Positions 7,127 through 15,660 of a DNA stretch of 64,000 nt are shown piece by piece. The notes beneath the pieces are model-generated. The model was not told the origin of the DNA. It saw nothing but the letters and a program-made list of their open reading frames with translations, and ran no database searches. The stretch covers positions 19,828 through 83,827 of the forward strand of contig CAJQIZ010000017.1 of the NCBI GenBank assembly GCA_905478555.1, in the 5' to 3' direction. The translations under genes and the position numbers were made by a program. Origin of the DNA: an uncultured Flavobacteriales bacterium (GTDB taxonomy: Bacteria; Bacteroidota; Bacteroidia; Flavobacteriales; BACL11). Every line of letters begins with the position of its first letter. Positions within the stretch are counted from its first letter, which is position 1.

Positions 7127-10100
7127 CTACTGCACAATTAACTTCTTATTTATAATTCTATTTTTTGTTTCTATCTCTAATAAGTAAATTCCTTTTGAAA
7201 ATTTAGAGATATTAATTTGTTTTTCATTATCCCCTATCATCAATATTTCTGAATAAACTAACTCCCCAACAGAATTCATAACTTTTAAAGTAGAGTTTTT
7301 ATTTGTTGTATTATCCCACTTTATAGTGAAAATTCCAGTAGATGGATTTGGGTAAACAAAGATATTAGTAAAGAATAACTCATCTACTGATGTAGCACAT
7401 GTGTCAACATACACCATAATATCTTCATTGGAAACACATCCATTAGAATCTATTGCTTTTAGTAAATATAAGAAATCTTGAGAAGGAGAAAGCTCTATTT
7501 GTTGATTTTGTCCAATTACTGCATTTTCAGAAAACCAATAATATTGATAAAAGCCTGTAGACCCCTCCAAAGTAATAGTATCACCTAAACAAATTTCTGC
7601 AGGACTAGATGAAGAACTAATGTTCAATGTTGGAGATTGAAAATAATTTAGAACAGTATTTACCAAACTATCACAAGAGTTAGATGATATAAAAGTATTT
7701 AAATAACTTCCTGGAGTGACATATATATTAGAACCAACTACGATACTATCTCCTTCACAAATAAATTGACGATTATAGGAAATAAAAGGCTGAATTTCTA
7801 TATCATAATAGAAATAATAGTACTGATTACCAGCATTAGAAGATGTAATATTGACAGGTCCAATATTAAACGGATATGCAATTGAGTTTCCACTTCCAGC
7901 ATTGTTTCTGTATAATCCTGAATTCCCTCCGTTAATTCCTAACTCATAATCAACACCAACTGGAATAATAAAATTAAAAACTAAATTTTGGGATCCTGGA
8001 TAAACAGTATGAATAGATTCTTGTAACACTACTCCATTATCATCTCTCAACTCAAAGGTGACTATATTGGTATCTGCAGAGTAAACTGTTGCAGATTTCA
8101 ATAAACTTGTAACAGTTGCATCTAAAAGTAAATGGCCATTATAATTGCTATATGATCCAGTAATAGTATCTATTAATCCACCACTAATTGTATTATAATT
8201 AGCTGAAATTATATTTAAATAAGTAGTCACCACACTATCACATCCATTTGAAGTTGCAAGTGTATCAGAATAAACTCCTGAATTTAAATAAGTACTTATG
8301 CCAACAGTAATACTATCTCCAATACAAATAGTTTGTTGATTTGTTGAAGTAACAGTAAATATGTTAACTGAAGTTGTTACAATACTATCACATCCATTTA
8401 TAGAGATTAATGTATCTGAATAATTTCCAGATGAATAATATGTACTTGTTCCAACCGAAACACTATCTCCTAAACAGATAGTTTGGATATTAGAACTAGA
8501 TCCTCCACTAATACTATCAACAATCAAAATAGTTGTAACTATACTATCGCATCCATGAATTGTAACTAAAGAATCTGTATACATTCCAGTTGAGTCGTAT
8601 ATATTACCATTGAGAACATAAGTTTCTCCATTACAAATAGTTTGATTATTTGTATAAGAAGCATTCGGATAAACTACCAAATTGGTAAACACTAAACTAT
8701 CACATCCTATTGAGGAAATTAAGCTATCGGTATAAACCCCTGTTGTATTATATATATTCCCAGCAACTATAATATTTTCACCATCACAAATAGAATAGTT
8801 AGTTGGTTGTGAAGATTGTTTTACTTCAATATCATAAAAGAAATAATAATAATTTCCTCCAGCACTTGAAGATGTTACTGCTGCTAATGAACTAAAATTA
8901 TATGGATAAATTACTCCTGAATTATTTCTAAATAAGTTATTACTTGCACCATTTATTCCAATCTCATAATCCAATCCAGCAGACATTAAATAATTAAAAT
9001 ATATTCTATGTCCTCCAGGAATAACATTAACAGTTGTATCATATAGTACATTTCCGTTATCATCTCTAATCTCAAAAGTTGATAAGGAAGTGTCAGCAGA
9101 ATATATAACTGCAGAAACTAACTCTGATGGAATATAACAACTCAATTCTAAATTTTGCTGACCTGAATAGAAACCACCACCTCCTAATATATTATTTGGA
9201 ATACCTCCAAAAATTGCATTGAACTGAGAATAAATTGTTAAGTTAGTATGTACAATACTATCACATCCAATTGAACTTTGTATTGTATCGGAATAATTTC
9301 CATTAGAGTTATAAACTGAATTCCCTACAACAATACTATCTCCATCACAAATAGTTATATCCTGATAAGTTGGAGTCTGAACTGTAAGATTTGTAGTAAT
9401 GATACTATCACAACCTGCAGAGTTGACTAAGGTGTCTATATATATTCCAGAAGTAGTATAATTATTAAATCCAACAGCAACTAAATTCCCATCACAAATA
9501 GTCAGGTTATTAGTTACGTTAGATGCAGATACAGATAATACAGTTAAATTCGTAGAAATAATACTATCACAACCGTTAAAAGCAAGTAAAGTATCAGAAT
9601 AAAATCCTGTAGAATCATATGTGCTATTTCCCACTGTTATTGATAATCCGTTACAAATAGTATCTGTAATTGATGTGTAGGAATTAGTAGCACTATCACA
9701 AACACAAGCATTGTGGAAACCAATATTTGTCCAATCATTTTGTGATAGAACTATCCATTGTGAATTAATAGGATCAATTCCAGCAGCATTTGTCCAAGAT
9801 GTATCTCCTTGAGATAGTGGACATTTCCTAACTAATGTATGGTTTCGTGTTGCAGCTCCAACCCCAGCAACATCCCATCCTTGTCCTGGATCTGCATCCC
9901 AATCACCAATCCAATCCAAAATGACATATCCACCAGCTATTGGCCCAACAGGAGTTGTTGGTTCTGTACCGTAAACTAAAGCCATTCCATCATCACCATT
10001 ACTTAAAGATCCATAATCCATATCAGCCTCCGCTATTATAAACGGATCAGCAGATGGATGAACAACAATATAAACATCATGAGGCAATACTACAGATCCA

Positions 10101-10705
10101 GTATCAAAATCTACCCAAAACTCAAATACACCATTATAATTTGTTGAAGAACTATTTACCCTAGCAAAAGCATAATTAGTTAAATCTACAGTATCAGAAG
10201 TTGGATTATATATTTCAAAATATTTATTATTTGAACTACCCTCCGCATATTCAGAAAAGTAAAGATTTTCAGATGGAGGTAGTGGATATATACAACTTCC
10301 ATCATCTATATTTGCCAAAAGATTATAATTTGTAGCTGTTGAATCTGTACATCCATATGTAGCAACAGAATTAACAATAATTACTCCTTTCATTCCAGAA
10401 TCAGCATGTGGCTGACATACATAATAATATGTTCTAGCAGAGTCTGCAATAAAATATCCACCAGGCGATCCAAGAGCAAAATAAAATCCTCCATTATAAG
10501 TTGTATCATTAGCACTCCATATAGATTCATCTACCTCAACAGCATTATGATATCCAAGAGATCCAAATTCAACAGTATCTCCAAGATTAATAGTTACAGT
10601 ATCTGGATCAAAAGTCATTCCAGCAGTATTAATTGTATGTACTTGTGAAAATAAAGTGAAGCAAGCAAATAATAAAATAGATAAAAAATGTAATCGTAAT
10701 TTCAT
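7127..10705 (-). CDS. Large T9SS-secreted protein: cupredoxin, lamin-tail and tandem CDS-repeat domains, type A sorting signal
   Basis: The ATG at 10705 is chosen because a signal peptide follows at once (MKLRLHFLS...FSQ); the reading is open 45 bp further upstream. Of 1192 residues, the N-terminal ~100 are a plastocyanin-like domain with a type-1 copper set: His in GYHNAVEV, then Cys, His and Met in YVCQPHADSGMKG. Next are one GCTDSTATNYN module, a lamin-tail (LTD) domain (FSEYAEGSSNNKYFEIYNP), and eight repeats of about 48 residues of form TIC.GDSI.VG...Y...G.YSDTL....GCDSIVTTNL. Two related ~110-residue strand-rich domains interrupt the array after repeats 3 and 7. The end is a type A sorting domain (VYPNPSTGIF...KGIYLLEI...KLIVQ). 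Likely surface-anchored or released; ligand unknown. Confidence 0.88.
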   Translation of the reverse strand: MKLRLHFLSILLFACFTLFSQVHTINTAGMTFDPDTVTINLGDTVEFGSLGYHNAVEVDESIWSANDTTYNGGFYFALGSPGGYFIADSARTYYYVCQPHADSGMKGVIIVNSVATYGCTDSTATNYNLLANIDDGSCIYPLPPSENLYFSEYAEGSSNNKYFEIYNPTSDTVDLTNYAFARVNSSSTNYNGVFEFWVDFDTGSVVLPHDVYIVVHPSADPFIIAEADMDYGSLSNGDDGMALVYGTEPTTPVGPIAGGYVILDWIGDWDADPGQGWDVAGVGAATRNHTLVRKCPLSQGDTSWTNAAGIDPINSQWIVLSQNDWTNIGFHNACVCDSATNSYTSITDTICNGLSITVGNSTYDSTGFYSDTLLAFNGCDSIISTNLTVLSVSASNVTNNLTICDGNLVAVGFNNYTTSGIYIDTLVNSAGCDSIITTNLTVQTPTYQDITICDGDSIVVGNSVYNSNGNYSDTIQSSIGCDSIVHTNLTIYSQFNAIFGGIPNNILGGGGFYSGQQNLELSCYIPSELVSAVIYSADTSLSTFEIRDDNGNVLYDTTVNVIPGGHRIYFNYLMSAGLDYEIGINGASNNLFRNNSGVIYPYNFSSLAAVTSSSAGGNYYYFFYDIEVKQSSQPTNYSICDGENIIVAGNIYNTTGVYTDSLISSIGCDSLVFTNLVVYPNASYTNNQTICNGETYVLNGNIYDSTGMYTDSLVTIHGCDSIVTTILIVDSISGGSSSNIQTICLGDSVSVGTSTYYSSGNYSDTLISINGCDSIVTTSVNIFTVTSTNQQTICIGDSITVGISTYLNSGVYSDTLATSNGCDSVVTTYLNIISANYNTISGGLIDTITGSYSNYNGHLLLDATVTSLLKSATVYSADTNIVTFELRDDNGVVLQESIHTVYPGSQNLVFNFIIPVGVDYELGINGGNSGLYRNNAGSGNSIAYPFNIGPVNITSSNAGNQYYYFYYDIEIQPFISYNRQFICEGDSIVVGSNIYVTPGSYLNTFISSNSCDSLVNTVLNYFQSPTLNISSSSSPAEICLGDTITLEGSTGFYQYYWFSENAVIGQNQQIELSPSQDFLYLLKAIDSNGCVSNEDIMVYVDTCATSVDELFFTNIFVYPNPSTGIFTIKWDNTTNKNSTLKVMNSVGELVYSEILMIGDNEKQINISKFSKGIYLLEIETKNRIINKKLIVQ

Positions 10706-10736
10706 AATATTAAGTTTTTTAGAGATGTAAAAGTAC

Positions 10737-10769
10737 AAAAAAAATCCCAATGATTTCTCAAAGGGATTT
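10737..10769 (-). terminator. Rho-independent terminator after rny
   Basis: On the minus strand AAATCCC and GGGATTT pair around a 14-base loop and run into an eight-T tract. It starts about 30 bp past the rny stop and separates rny from the secreted repeat protein downstream. Confidence 0.6.
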
Positions 10770-10799
10770 CTTTAACTAATAATTAAAACAAAGAACAAT

Positions 10800-12335
10800 T
10801 TACTTAGCGTATGATATCGCCCTAGTTTCTCTAATAACAGTAACCTTAACCTGTCCAGGATAAGTCATGTCATTTTGTATTTTTTCAGATATCTGGAACG
10901 ATAATTTTCCAGCATCTGCATCTGTAACTTTTTCACTTTCAACCACTACCCTAAGTTCTCTACCAGCTTGTATTGCATAAGATTTTACAACCCCAGGAAA
11001 TTCTAATGCAGTATCTTCTAATTCTTTAATTCTACTAATGTACGAATCTAATATTTGTCTCCTAGCACCTGGTCTAGCACCAGAAACCGCATCACAAACC
11101 TGAATAAGTGGAGAAATTAAAGAAGTCATTTCAATCTCATCATGGTGAGCTCCAATAGCATTACAAACATCTGCTTTTTCGCCATATTTTTCAGCCAATT
11201 GCATTCCTAAAATTGCGTGAGGAGTCTCTGCATTATCTTCAGGAACCTTACCAATATCGTGTAACAAACCTGCTCTCTTAGCCGCTTTACTATCTAAACC
11301 TAATTCGGCAGCCATTGTAGCACAAAGGTTTGCTGTTTCTCTACTATGTTGTAATAAATTTTGACCGTAAGAAGATCTGTATCTCATTCTACCAACCATT
11401 CTGATTAATTCAGGGTGTAAACCATGAATTCCTAAATCGATAGTAGTTTTCTTACCTATTTCAATAATTTCATCCTCTATCTCTTTTCTGGTTTTTTTAA
11501 CTACTTCTTCAATTCTAGCAGGATGAATTCTACCATCTGTAACCAACTTATGAAGTGCAAGACGCGCAATTTCTCTTCTTACAGAATCAAAACAAGAAAT
11601 AATAATTGCTTCTGGAGTATCGTCTACGATAACATCTACACCAGTAGCCTCTTCAAAAGCACGAATATTCCTTCCCTCTCTTCCGATAATCATACCTTTT
11701 ATTGCATCTGATTCAATATTAAATACTGAAACTGCATTTTCAACAGCATGTTCAGTAGCAGTTCTTTGTATAGTTTGTATAACAATCTTTTTTGCTTCCT
11801 GATTAGCTGTCAATTTCGCCTCTTCAATTGTATCCTGAATAATAGATAAAGCCTCAGTTTTAGCTTCATCTTTCAAGGTATCTACTAATTCTTTTTTAGC
11901 TTGTTCGGCACTTAGGTTTGAAATAACCTCTAACTGTTGAATCTGTCTTTGTTTAGCAGAATCTACTTCTTCTTGTTTTTTATGAAGAATTTCTTTTTGT
12001 TTCCCCACAACTATTTTTTCATCCGAAAGTTCTTTGTCCTTACGGTTCATTTCTCCTAGTCTTTGGTTTAACTTTGTCTCTTTCTCCTTTACTCTAGCAG
12101 AAGCTTTATTTATATCTTTATTTTTTTCGTTTATTGATTTTTCATGTGCTGATTTTAATTCGATAAACTTTTCTTTTGCTTGTAGTATCTTTTCTTTTTT
12201 TATTCTTTCGGCTTCTTTCTTTGCATCTTCAATAATAGTATTGTTTTTTGAAGAATTAATATTTTTTAACACAAAGAATGAAATTAAAGCACCTGCTAAA
12301 AGTGCAATTATTCCAATAATTATTGTTGCTTCCAT
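10800..12335 (-). CDS. rny: Ribonuclease Y
   Basis: A 511-residue membrane-anchored endoribonuclease. An N-terminal transmembrane helix (about 4-23) is followed by a long charged coiled coil (30-200), a KH RNA-binding domain with GREGRNIR (218-225) and an HD metal-phosphohydrolase domain (HD at 359-360, HH at 397-398, GARPGARR further on). Length and order match the family throughout. RNase Y starts mRNA decay in many bacteria. A structured RNA candidate lies in the 227-bp gap between rny and zapA, and a terminator follows the gene. Confidence 0.96.
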   Translation of the reverse strand: MEATIIIGIIALLAGALISFFVLKNINSSKNNTIIEDAKKEAERIKKEKILQAKEKFIELKSAHEKSINEKNKDINKASARVKEKETKLNQRLGEMNRKDKELSDEKIVVGKQKEILHKKQEEVDSAKQRQIQQLEVISNLSAEQAKKELVDTLKDEAKTEALSIIQDTIEEAKLTANQEAKKIVIQTIQRTATEHAVENAVSVFNIESDAIKGMIIGREGRNIRAFEEATGVDVIVDDTPEAIIISCFDSVRREIARLALHKLVTDGRIHPARIEEVVKKTRKEIEDEIIEIGKKTTIDLGIHGLHPELIRMVGRMRYRSSYGQNLLQHSRETANLCATMAAELGLDSKAAKRAGLLHDIGKVPEDNAETPHAILGMQLAEKYGEKADVCNAIGAHHDEIEMTSLISPLIQVCDAVSGARPGARRQILDSYISRIKELEDTALEFPGVVKSYAIQAGRELRVVVESEKVTDADAGKLSFQISEKIQNDMTYPGQVKVTVIRETRAISYAK

Positions 12336-12359
12336 TTTTTTTATTTTAAATTGGTTAAT

Positions 12360-12525
12360 AAAAAACCCACACTAGTTCTGTTAAATTCCTAATAAAATAG
12401 GGATAAAGATGCCGAACAATCTCAAAAGTCCACTGTCCTCCAATAGGAGAAACCCAAAGGGTTGAGGCCTGTTTTTAAAAATTCGAGTCATACTCTAATT
12501 TCTTAACTGTTGAATTTAACAATTA
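12360..12525 (-). ncRNA. ssrS: Probable 6S RNA (6S-Flavo type) between zapA and rny
   Basis: This gap has no ORF but has clear structure. On the minus strand GTTAAATTC (12512-12520) pairs perfectly with GAATTTAAC (12380-12388), making a closing stem about 130 bases apart. Inside are GAGT-ATG-ACTC, CTCAA pairing with TTGAG, AACCC-TTT-GGGTT and CTCC-TATT-GGAG, consistent with a long irregular hairpin around an open central region. GGGTTTTTTATT follows the 3' arm as a possible end. 6S RNA next to zapA is a classic synteny (ssrS in enterobacteria), and 6S-Flavo is the Bacteroidota form. 6S RNA binds RNA polymerase holoenzyme as a promoter mimic. The ends are approximate. Confidence 0.7.
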
Positions 12526-12562
12526 TAACTAATGCGGGTAATTAATTTTTTATGTAAAAGAA

Positions 12563-12844
12563 CTATATAATTTTTGATAAAGCAGATTCGATACTATCTA
12601 GTTTCAACTGAACATCTTTATTGTCTTTACTAGTGGAATTACTTACAGATTCAAATTTAGTAGCTATCTCTATTAAACACATAGCAAGTAAATCTTGCCT
12701 ATCTTTAATAGCATAATTTTTCTCATAAAACTTTAGTCGTTCTTCAATCTTTTTAACAGATTTACGAATATTTTCTTCCGCATCTCTATTTATGGTCATA
12801 GGATAAGTCCTATTTGCAATATTTATTTTAATGTTTAACGACAT
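12563..12844 (-). CDS. zapA: Cell division protein ZapA
   Basis: A 93-residue protein with the ZapA pattern: an N-terminal strand segment (KINIANRTYPMTI), then EENIRKSVKKIEERL and a C-terminal coiled coil. ZapA cross-links FtsZ filaments at the division site. The stretch AMCLIEIATKFE corresponds to the family's conserved helix. It follows a coiled-coil gene by 22 bp and precedes the probable 6S RNA. Confidence 0.88.
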   Translation of the reverse strand: MSLNIKINIANRTYPMTINRDAEENIRKSVKKIEERLKFYEKNYAIKDRQDLLAMCLIEIATKFESVSNSTSKDNKDVQLKLDSIESALSKII

Positions 12845-12866
12845 AATCTAATATTATCTTCTGTAT

Positions 12867-13151
12867 CTACTTGTTCAAAAGTGCAATGCACTTGTCTATC
12901 TCCCGCACGTACTCATTTATTTTTTGTCGACTTTCTTTATTTTTCTCTACATCCTGAGTAACTATCGACTTTGTTATTCTTAATAAATTTATTTTTTCTT
13001 CTAACCTTTTAATTTCCTCTTTTCTTTCAGATAAATCTGATTTTAAAACTAAATTCTGACTCAGAATTTCCTCTTTTTCTTTCCTAACAGAATCGTACAA
13101 TGATATAATTTTCAGTACTTTTTTCTCTATATTTATTACTACTTTATTCAT
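12867..13151 (-). CDS. Small coiled-coil protein upstream of zapA
   Basis: A 94-residue, highly charged protein, almost entirely heptad-like (residues 15-90). I recognise no catalytic motif. A short coiled-coil gene just before zapA is common in Bacteroidota; function as a ZapB-like division partner is a reasonable inference from position, not shown by sequence. It is 22 bp from zapA and surely co-transcribed. A -7 box (TAAGTTTG) lies about 16 bp upstream of its start. Confidence 0.7.
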   Translation of the reverse strand: MNKVVINIEKKVLKIISLYDSVRKEKEEILSQNLVLKSDLSERKEEIKRLEEKINLLRITKSIVTQDVEKNKESRQKINEYVREIDKCIALLNK

Positions 13152-13166
13152 AAACTTTAATTGTTA

Positions 13167-13217
13167 CAAACTTATATATTTTAAGTCAATTTTTAACACT
13201 TATTGATGTTATATTTG
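13167..13217. promoter_or_regulatory. Divergent -7 boxes for the zapA unit and the M23 peptidase
   Basis: Minus-strand TAAGTTTG (13167-13174) serves the coiled-coil/zapA unit; plus-strand TATATTTG (13210-13217) serves the M23 peptidase, 22 bp before its ATG. Both match TAnnTTTG. Neither has a clean TTTG at the -33 position. Confidence 0.45.
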
Positions 13218-13239
13218 TAAATCTTTTAATAAAATATTG

Positions 13240-14937
13240 ATGAAAAAACTTTTAGCACTTCTATTCACCCTTATATCAGTAAGTTCGTTCTCTCAGAATT
13301 ACATTTCTCCATTTGACTTTCCACTATACCTTTCAGGTACATTTGGAGAATTAAGAAGTAATCATTTTCATTCAGGAATTGATATAAAAACAGAAAGTGT
13401 AGAAGGAAAGAAAATTTACGCAATTGAAGATGGATACATTAGCAGAATTAAAATATCTACTTGGGGATATGGAAGAGTACTGTATATAGTTCATCCTAAA
13501 ACAGGACACACATCAGTATATGCGCATATGCAACAATTTAATAATGAAATTGAAAAAATCATTAAGAAAGAACAATACAGAAAAGAAAGTTTTGAAGTGA
13601 ACTTCTATCCTATCAAAAACACTATCTTAGTAAGTCAAGGGGAGGTAATCGGATTGTCAGGAAATTCAGGAGGTAGCGGTGGACCTCATCTACATTTTGA
13701 AATAAGAGATACTAAAACAGAACACGCTTTAAATCCTCTAGAATATGGATTTGAGGTACTGGACAATATAAATCCTATACTCTCTGAAATAAAAATATAT
13801 CCTCATAAAAACTCCTCTGTAAATAACAAAAGTATAGGACTAAAAATACCACTAATTAAAAAAGATGGAAACTATCAACTCCAGTCAGAATCAACCATTA
13901 AAGTAAATGGAGATGTTTCTTTTGGAATAAGTACTTTTGATAGACAAAATGGAGCTCCTTATAATAAAAATGGAGTTTATTCTATAAAAATGTATTCTGA
14001 TGATCAGTTAATACACCATTTTGAAGTAGACGAGCTTAGTTTTTCAGAAAAAAAATTCATAAATTCTCATATAGATTATAAAGAATACTCCGATAACAAT
14101 ATTCGATTTAATAGATGTTTTTCGCTTCCCTACAATAAACTATCCAACTATAAACTAAATTTAAACAAAGGTATTTTAAGTTTTAAGGATACTTTAATTC
14201 ATCAAATTAAATTTGAAGTAAGTGATATTGAAGGAAATACTTCTGTAATTCAATTTGAAGTTCAGTCGCAAACATCTTCCCCTAATTTTGAACAGATTGA
14301 TAATGGAGACATCTGCTTATATGATGAAGCTATGGTGTTTGAACGAATTGATTTTAAAGCTCATATACCCGCTTATTCCTTATATGAAGATTGTTATTTA
14401 AATTATTCTGTAGGATTAAAAACAGATAATACATTATCTAGAATCTATCATTTTATGAATAAAAATATCCCTTTACATAAAGAGATTGTAATAACTATAA
14501 AAGATAGGGTTCCTGAAAGAATAAGAGAAAAAAGTTATATTGCAATAGAAAGAGAAGATGGAAGTTTTAAATACAAAGGGAAAACCTGGAAAGATGGGGA
14601 TATACTGGCAAAAACTATAGAATTTGGTGCATTTGCTATTGTAGCTGACACTTTAAACCCTATTATCTCTAATTATAATTACAATTTCACATATAATATA
14701 ACTGATAATTACTGGGGAAATATTTCAGTAAAAATAGCAGATAATGAAAGTGGAATTTCTTTTTATAGAGGTGAAGTAGATGGAAAATGGGTTTTAATGG
14801 AATATGACTATAAGTCTGATCTGTTGATTTATTATATAGAAAGAGAGAAAATGAAAAAAGGAGAACACACTTTAAGAGTAGTGGTAAAAGATAAACTAAA
14901 TAATAAAACTACTTTTACTAAAAAGTTTAATTACTAA
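13240..14937 (+). CDS. Secreted M23 (LytM-type) metallopeptidase
   Basis: A 565-residue protein with a signal peptide (MKKLLALLF...SSFSQ). The ATG at 13240 is preferred over the TTG one codon earlier. The M23 zinc site is intact: His44 and Asp48 in HSGID, His96 in YAH, and HLHFE with catalytic His near 150-152, preceded by the glycine-rich GNSGGSGGP. LytM enzymes cut peptidoglycan cross-bridges, in cell separation or wall remodelling. The ~400 residues after the catalytic domain are strand-rich (several Ig-like segments) and of unknown role. It is divergent from the zapA unit. Confidence 0.9.
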   Translation: MKKLLALLFTLISVSSFSQNYISPFDFPLYLSGTFGELRSNHFHSGIDIKTESVEGKKIYAIEDGYISRIKISTWGYGRVLYIVHPKTGHTSVYAHMQQFNNEIEKIIKKEQYRKESFEVNFYPIKNTILVSQGEVIGLSGNSGGSGGPHLHFEIRDTKTEHALNPLEYGFEVLDNINPILSEIKIYPHKNSSVNNKSIGLKIPLIKKDGNYQLQSESTIKVNGDVSFGISTFDRQNGAPYNKNGVYSIKMYSDDQLIHHFEVDELSFSEKKFINSHIDYKEYSDNNIRFNRCFSLPYNKLSNYKLNLNKGILSFKDTLIHQIKFEVSDIEGNTSVIQFEVQSQTSSPNFEQIDNGDICLYDEAMVFERIDFKAHIPAYSLYEDCYLNYSVGLKTDNTLSRIYHFMNKNIPLHKEIVITIKDRVPERIREKSYIAIEREDGSFKYKGKTWKDGDILAKTIEFGAFAIVADTLNPIISNYNYNFTYNITDNYWGNISVKIADNESGISFYRGEVDGKWVLMEYDYKSDLLIYYIEREKMKKGEHTLRVVVKDKLNNKTTFTKKFNY

Positions 14938-15024
14938 TATTTAGACCAAATTGCTAATGTTTTTCCTTTCATATCACAAAGATTAATATAATACACTATC
15001 TCTATTAACATGCAAGATTAAAAT

Positions 15025-15624
15025 CTATTTATTTTTTAAATTATCCTTTGCAAATTGCTCCATAAATTTCTTTAAATCGAAACTAACTTCAGAATATACT
15101 TTTATCAATTCCTCTTCTGTTCCTTTTGCTTTTGCAGGGTCAGGGAAACTATTGTGTATCATTTTTGCAGAAGAAGGGAAAACAGGACAAATTTCCTTTG
15201 CATTGTCGCAAACCGTAATTACAAAATTGAATTCAATGTCTTTGTATTCATCTATATTATTAGATGTATTTGATGAGATATCTATTCCTTCCAAAGCCAT
15301 CACCTTTACCGAATAAGGATTTACTTTTTCTGGTTTTGTACCTGCAGAGTAGACCTCAATATTGTTAGATGTAAAATGTTTTAACCAGGCATCTGCTATT
15401 TGTGATCGGCAAGAATTCCCTGTACATAATATCAATACTTTTTTCGTCTGTTTTTTCTTTTTCACAAACTTCATAAAGTCTCTATCTTTATCATTACTCA
15501 TACCTGCGACTAAAAATGATTTATCATCTTCTTCAGAAAAAGTACCTGGTGCATCTGCTCTTTCTAAAAAGTCTTCTATATCAGGATCTTCTTGCCACTT
15601 ATTTTCTTTTTTTTCTTTAGTCAT
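15025..15624 (-). CDS. arsC: Thioredoxin-linked arsenate reductase (LMW-PTP fold) with an acidic N-terminal extension
   Basis: The C-terminal ~140 residues are ArsC of the pI258 class. The P-loop CTGNSCRS has nucleophile Cys67 and Arg73; the redox cysteines are Cys139 (VITVCD) and Cys146 (EICPVFP). Spacings of 72 and 79 from the nucleophile equal those of Cys10/82/89 in plasmid pI258 ArsC. Asp162 in SFPDPA is the general acid. The redox pair separates it from tyrosine phosphatases. Unusual is a ~60-residue N-terminal extension, acidic then lysine-rich (KKKKQTKK), absent from the usual ~135-residue enzyme. No arsR, arsB or acr3 is adjacent. Confidence 0.85.
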   Translation of the reverse strand: MTKEKKENKWQEDPDIEDFLERADAPGTFSEEDDKSFLVAGMSNDKDRDFMKFVKKKKQTKKVLILCTGNSCRSQIADAWLKHFTSNNIEVYSAGTKPEKVNPYSVKVMALEGIDISSNTSNNIDEYKDIEFNFVITVCDNAKEICPVFPSSAKMIHNSFPDPAKAKGTEEELIKVYSEVSFDLKKFMEQFAKDNLKNK

Positions 15625-15660
15625 TTGTTTCTATTCTAATTTAGATATTTACTAAATAAA

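Noticed and set aside
7600..9700. Regularly spaced similar DNA segments, at first sight a repeat array like CRISPR
   Set aside because: They encode the ~48-residue GCDSI repeats in one continuous frame; the units are diverged and there are no unique spacers.
12034..12375. 113-codon ORF antisense to the start of rny
   Set aside because: It mirrors the lysine/glutamate-rich coiled coil of rny (Phe/Ser-rich shadow) and has no support of its own.
14938..15024. Short minus-strand frame beginning MKGKTLAIWSKY
   Set aside because: Only 12 codons long before a stop, no family and no conserved context; taken as non-coding.
15025..15624. Low-molecular-weight tyrosine phosphatase call
   Set aside because: The Cys139/Cys146 redox pair at exact ArsC spacing and the CTGNSCRS loop favour arsenate reductase.
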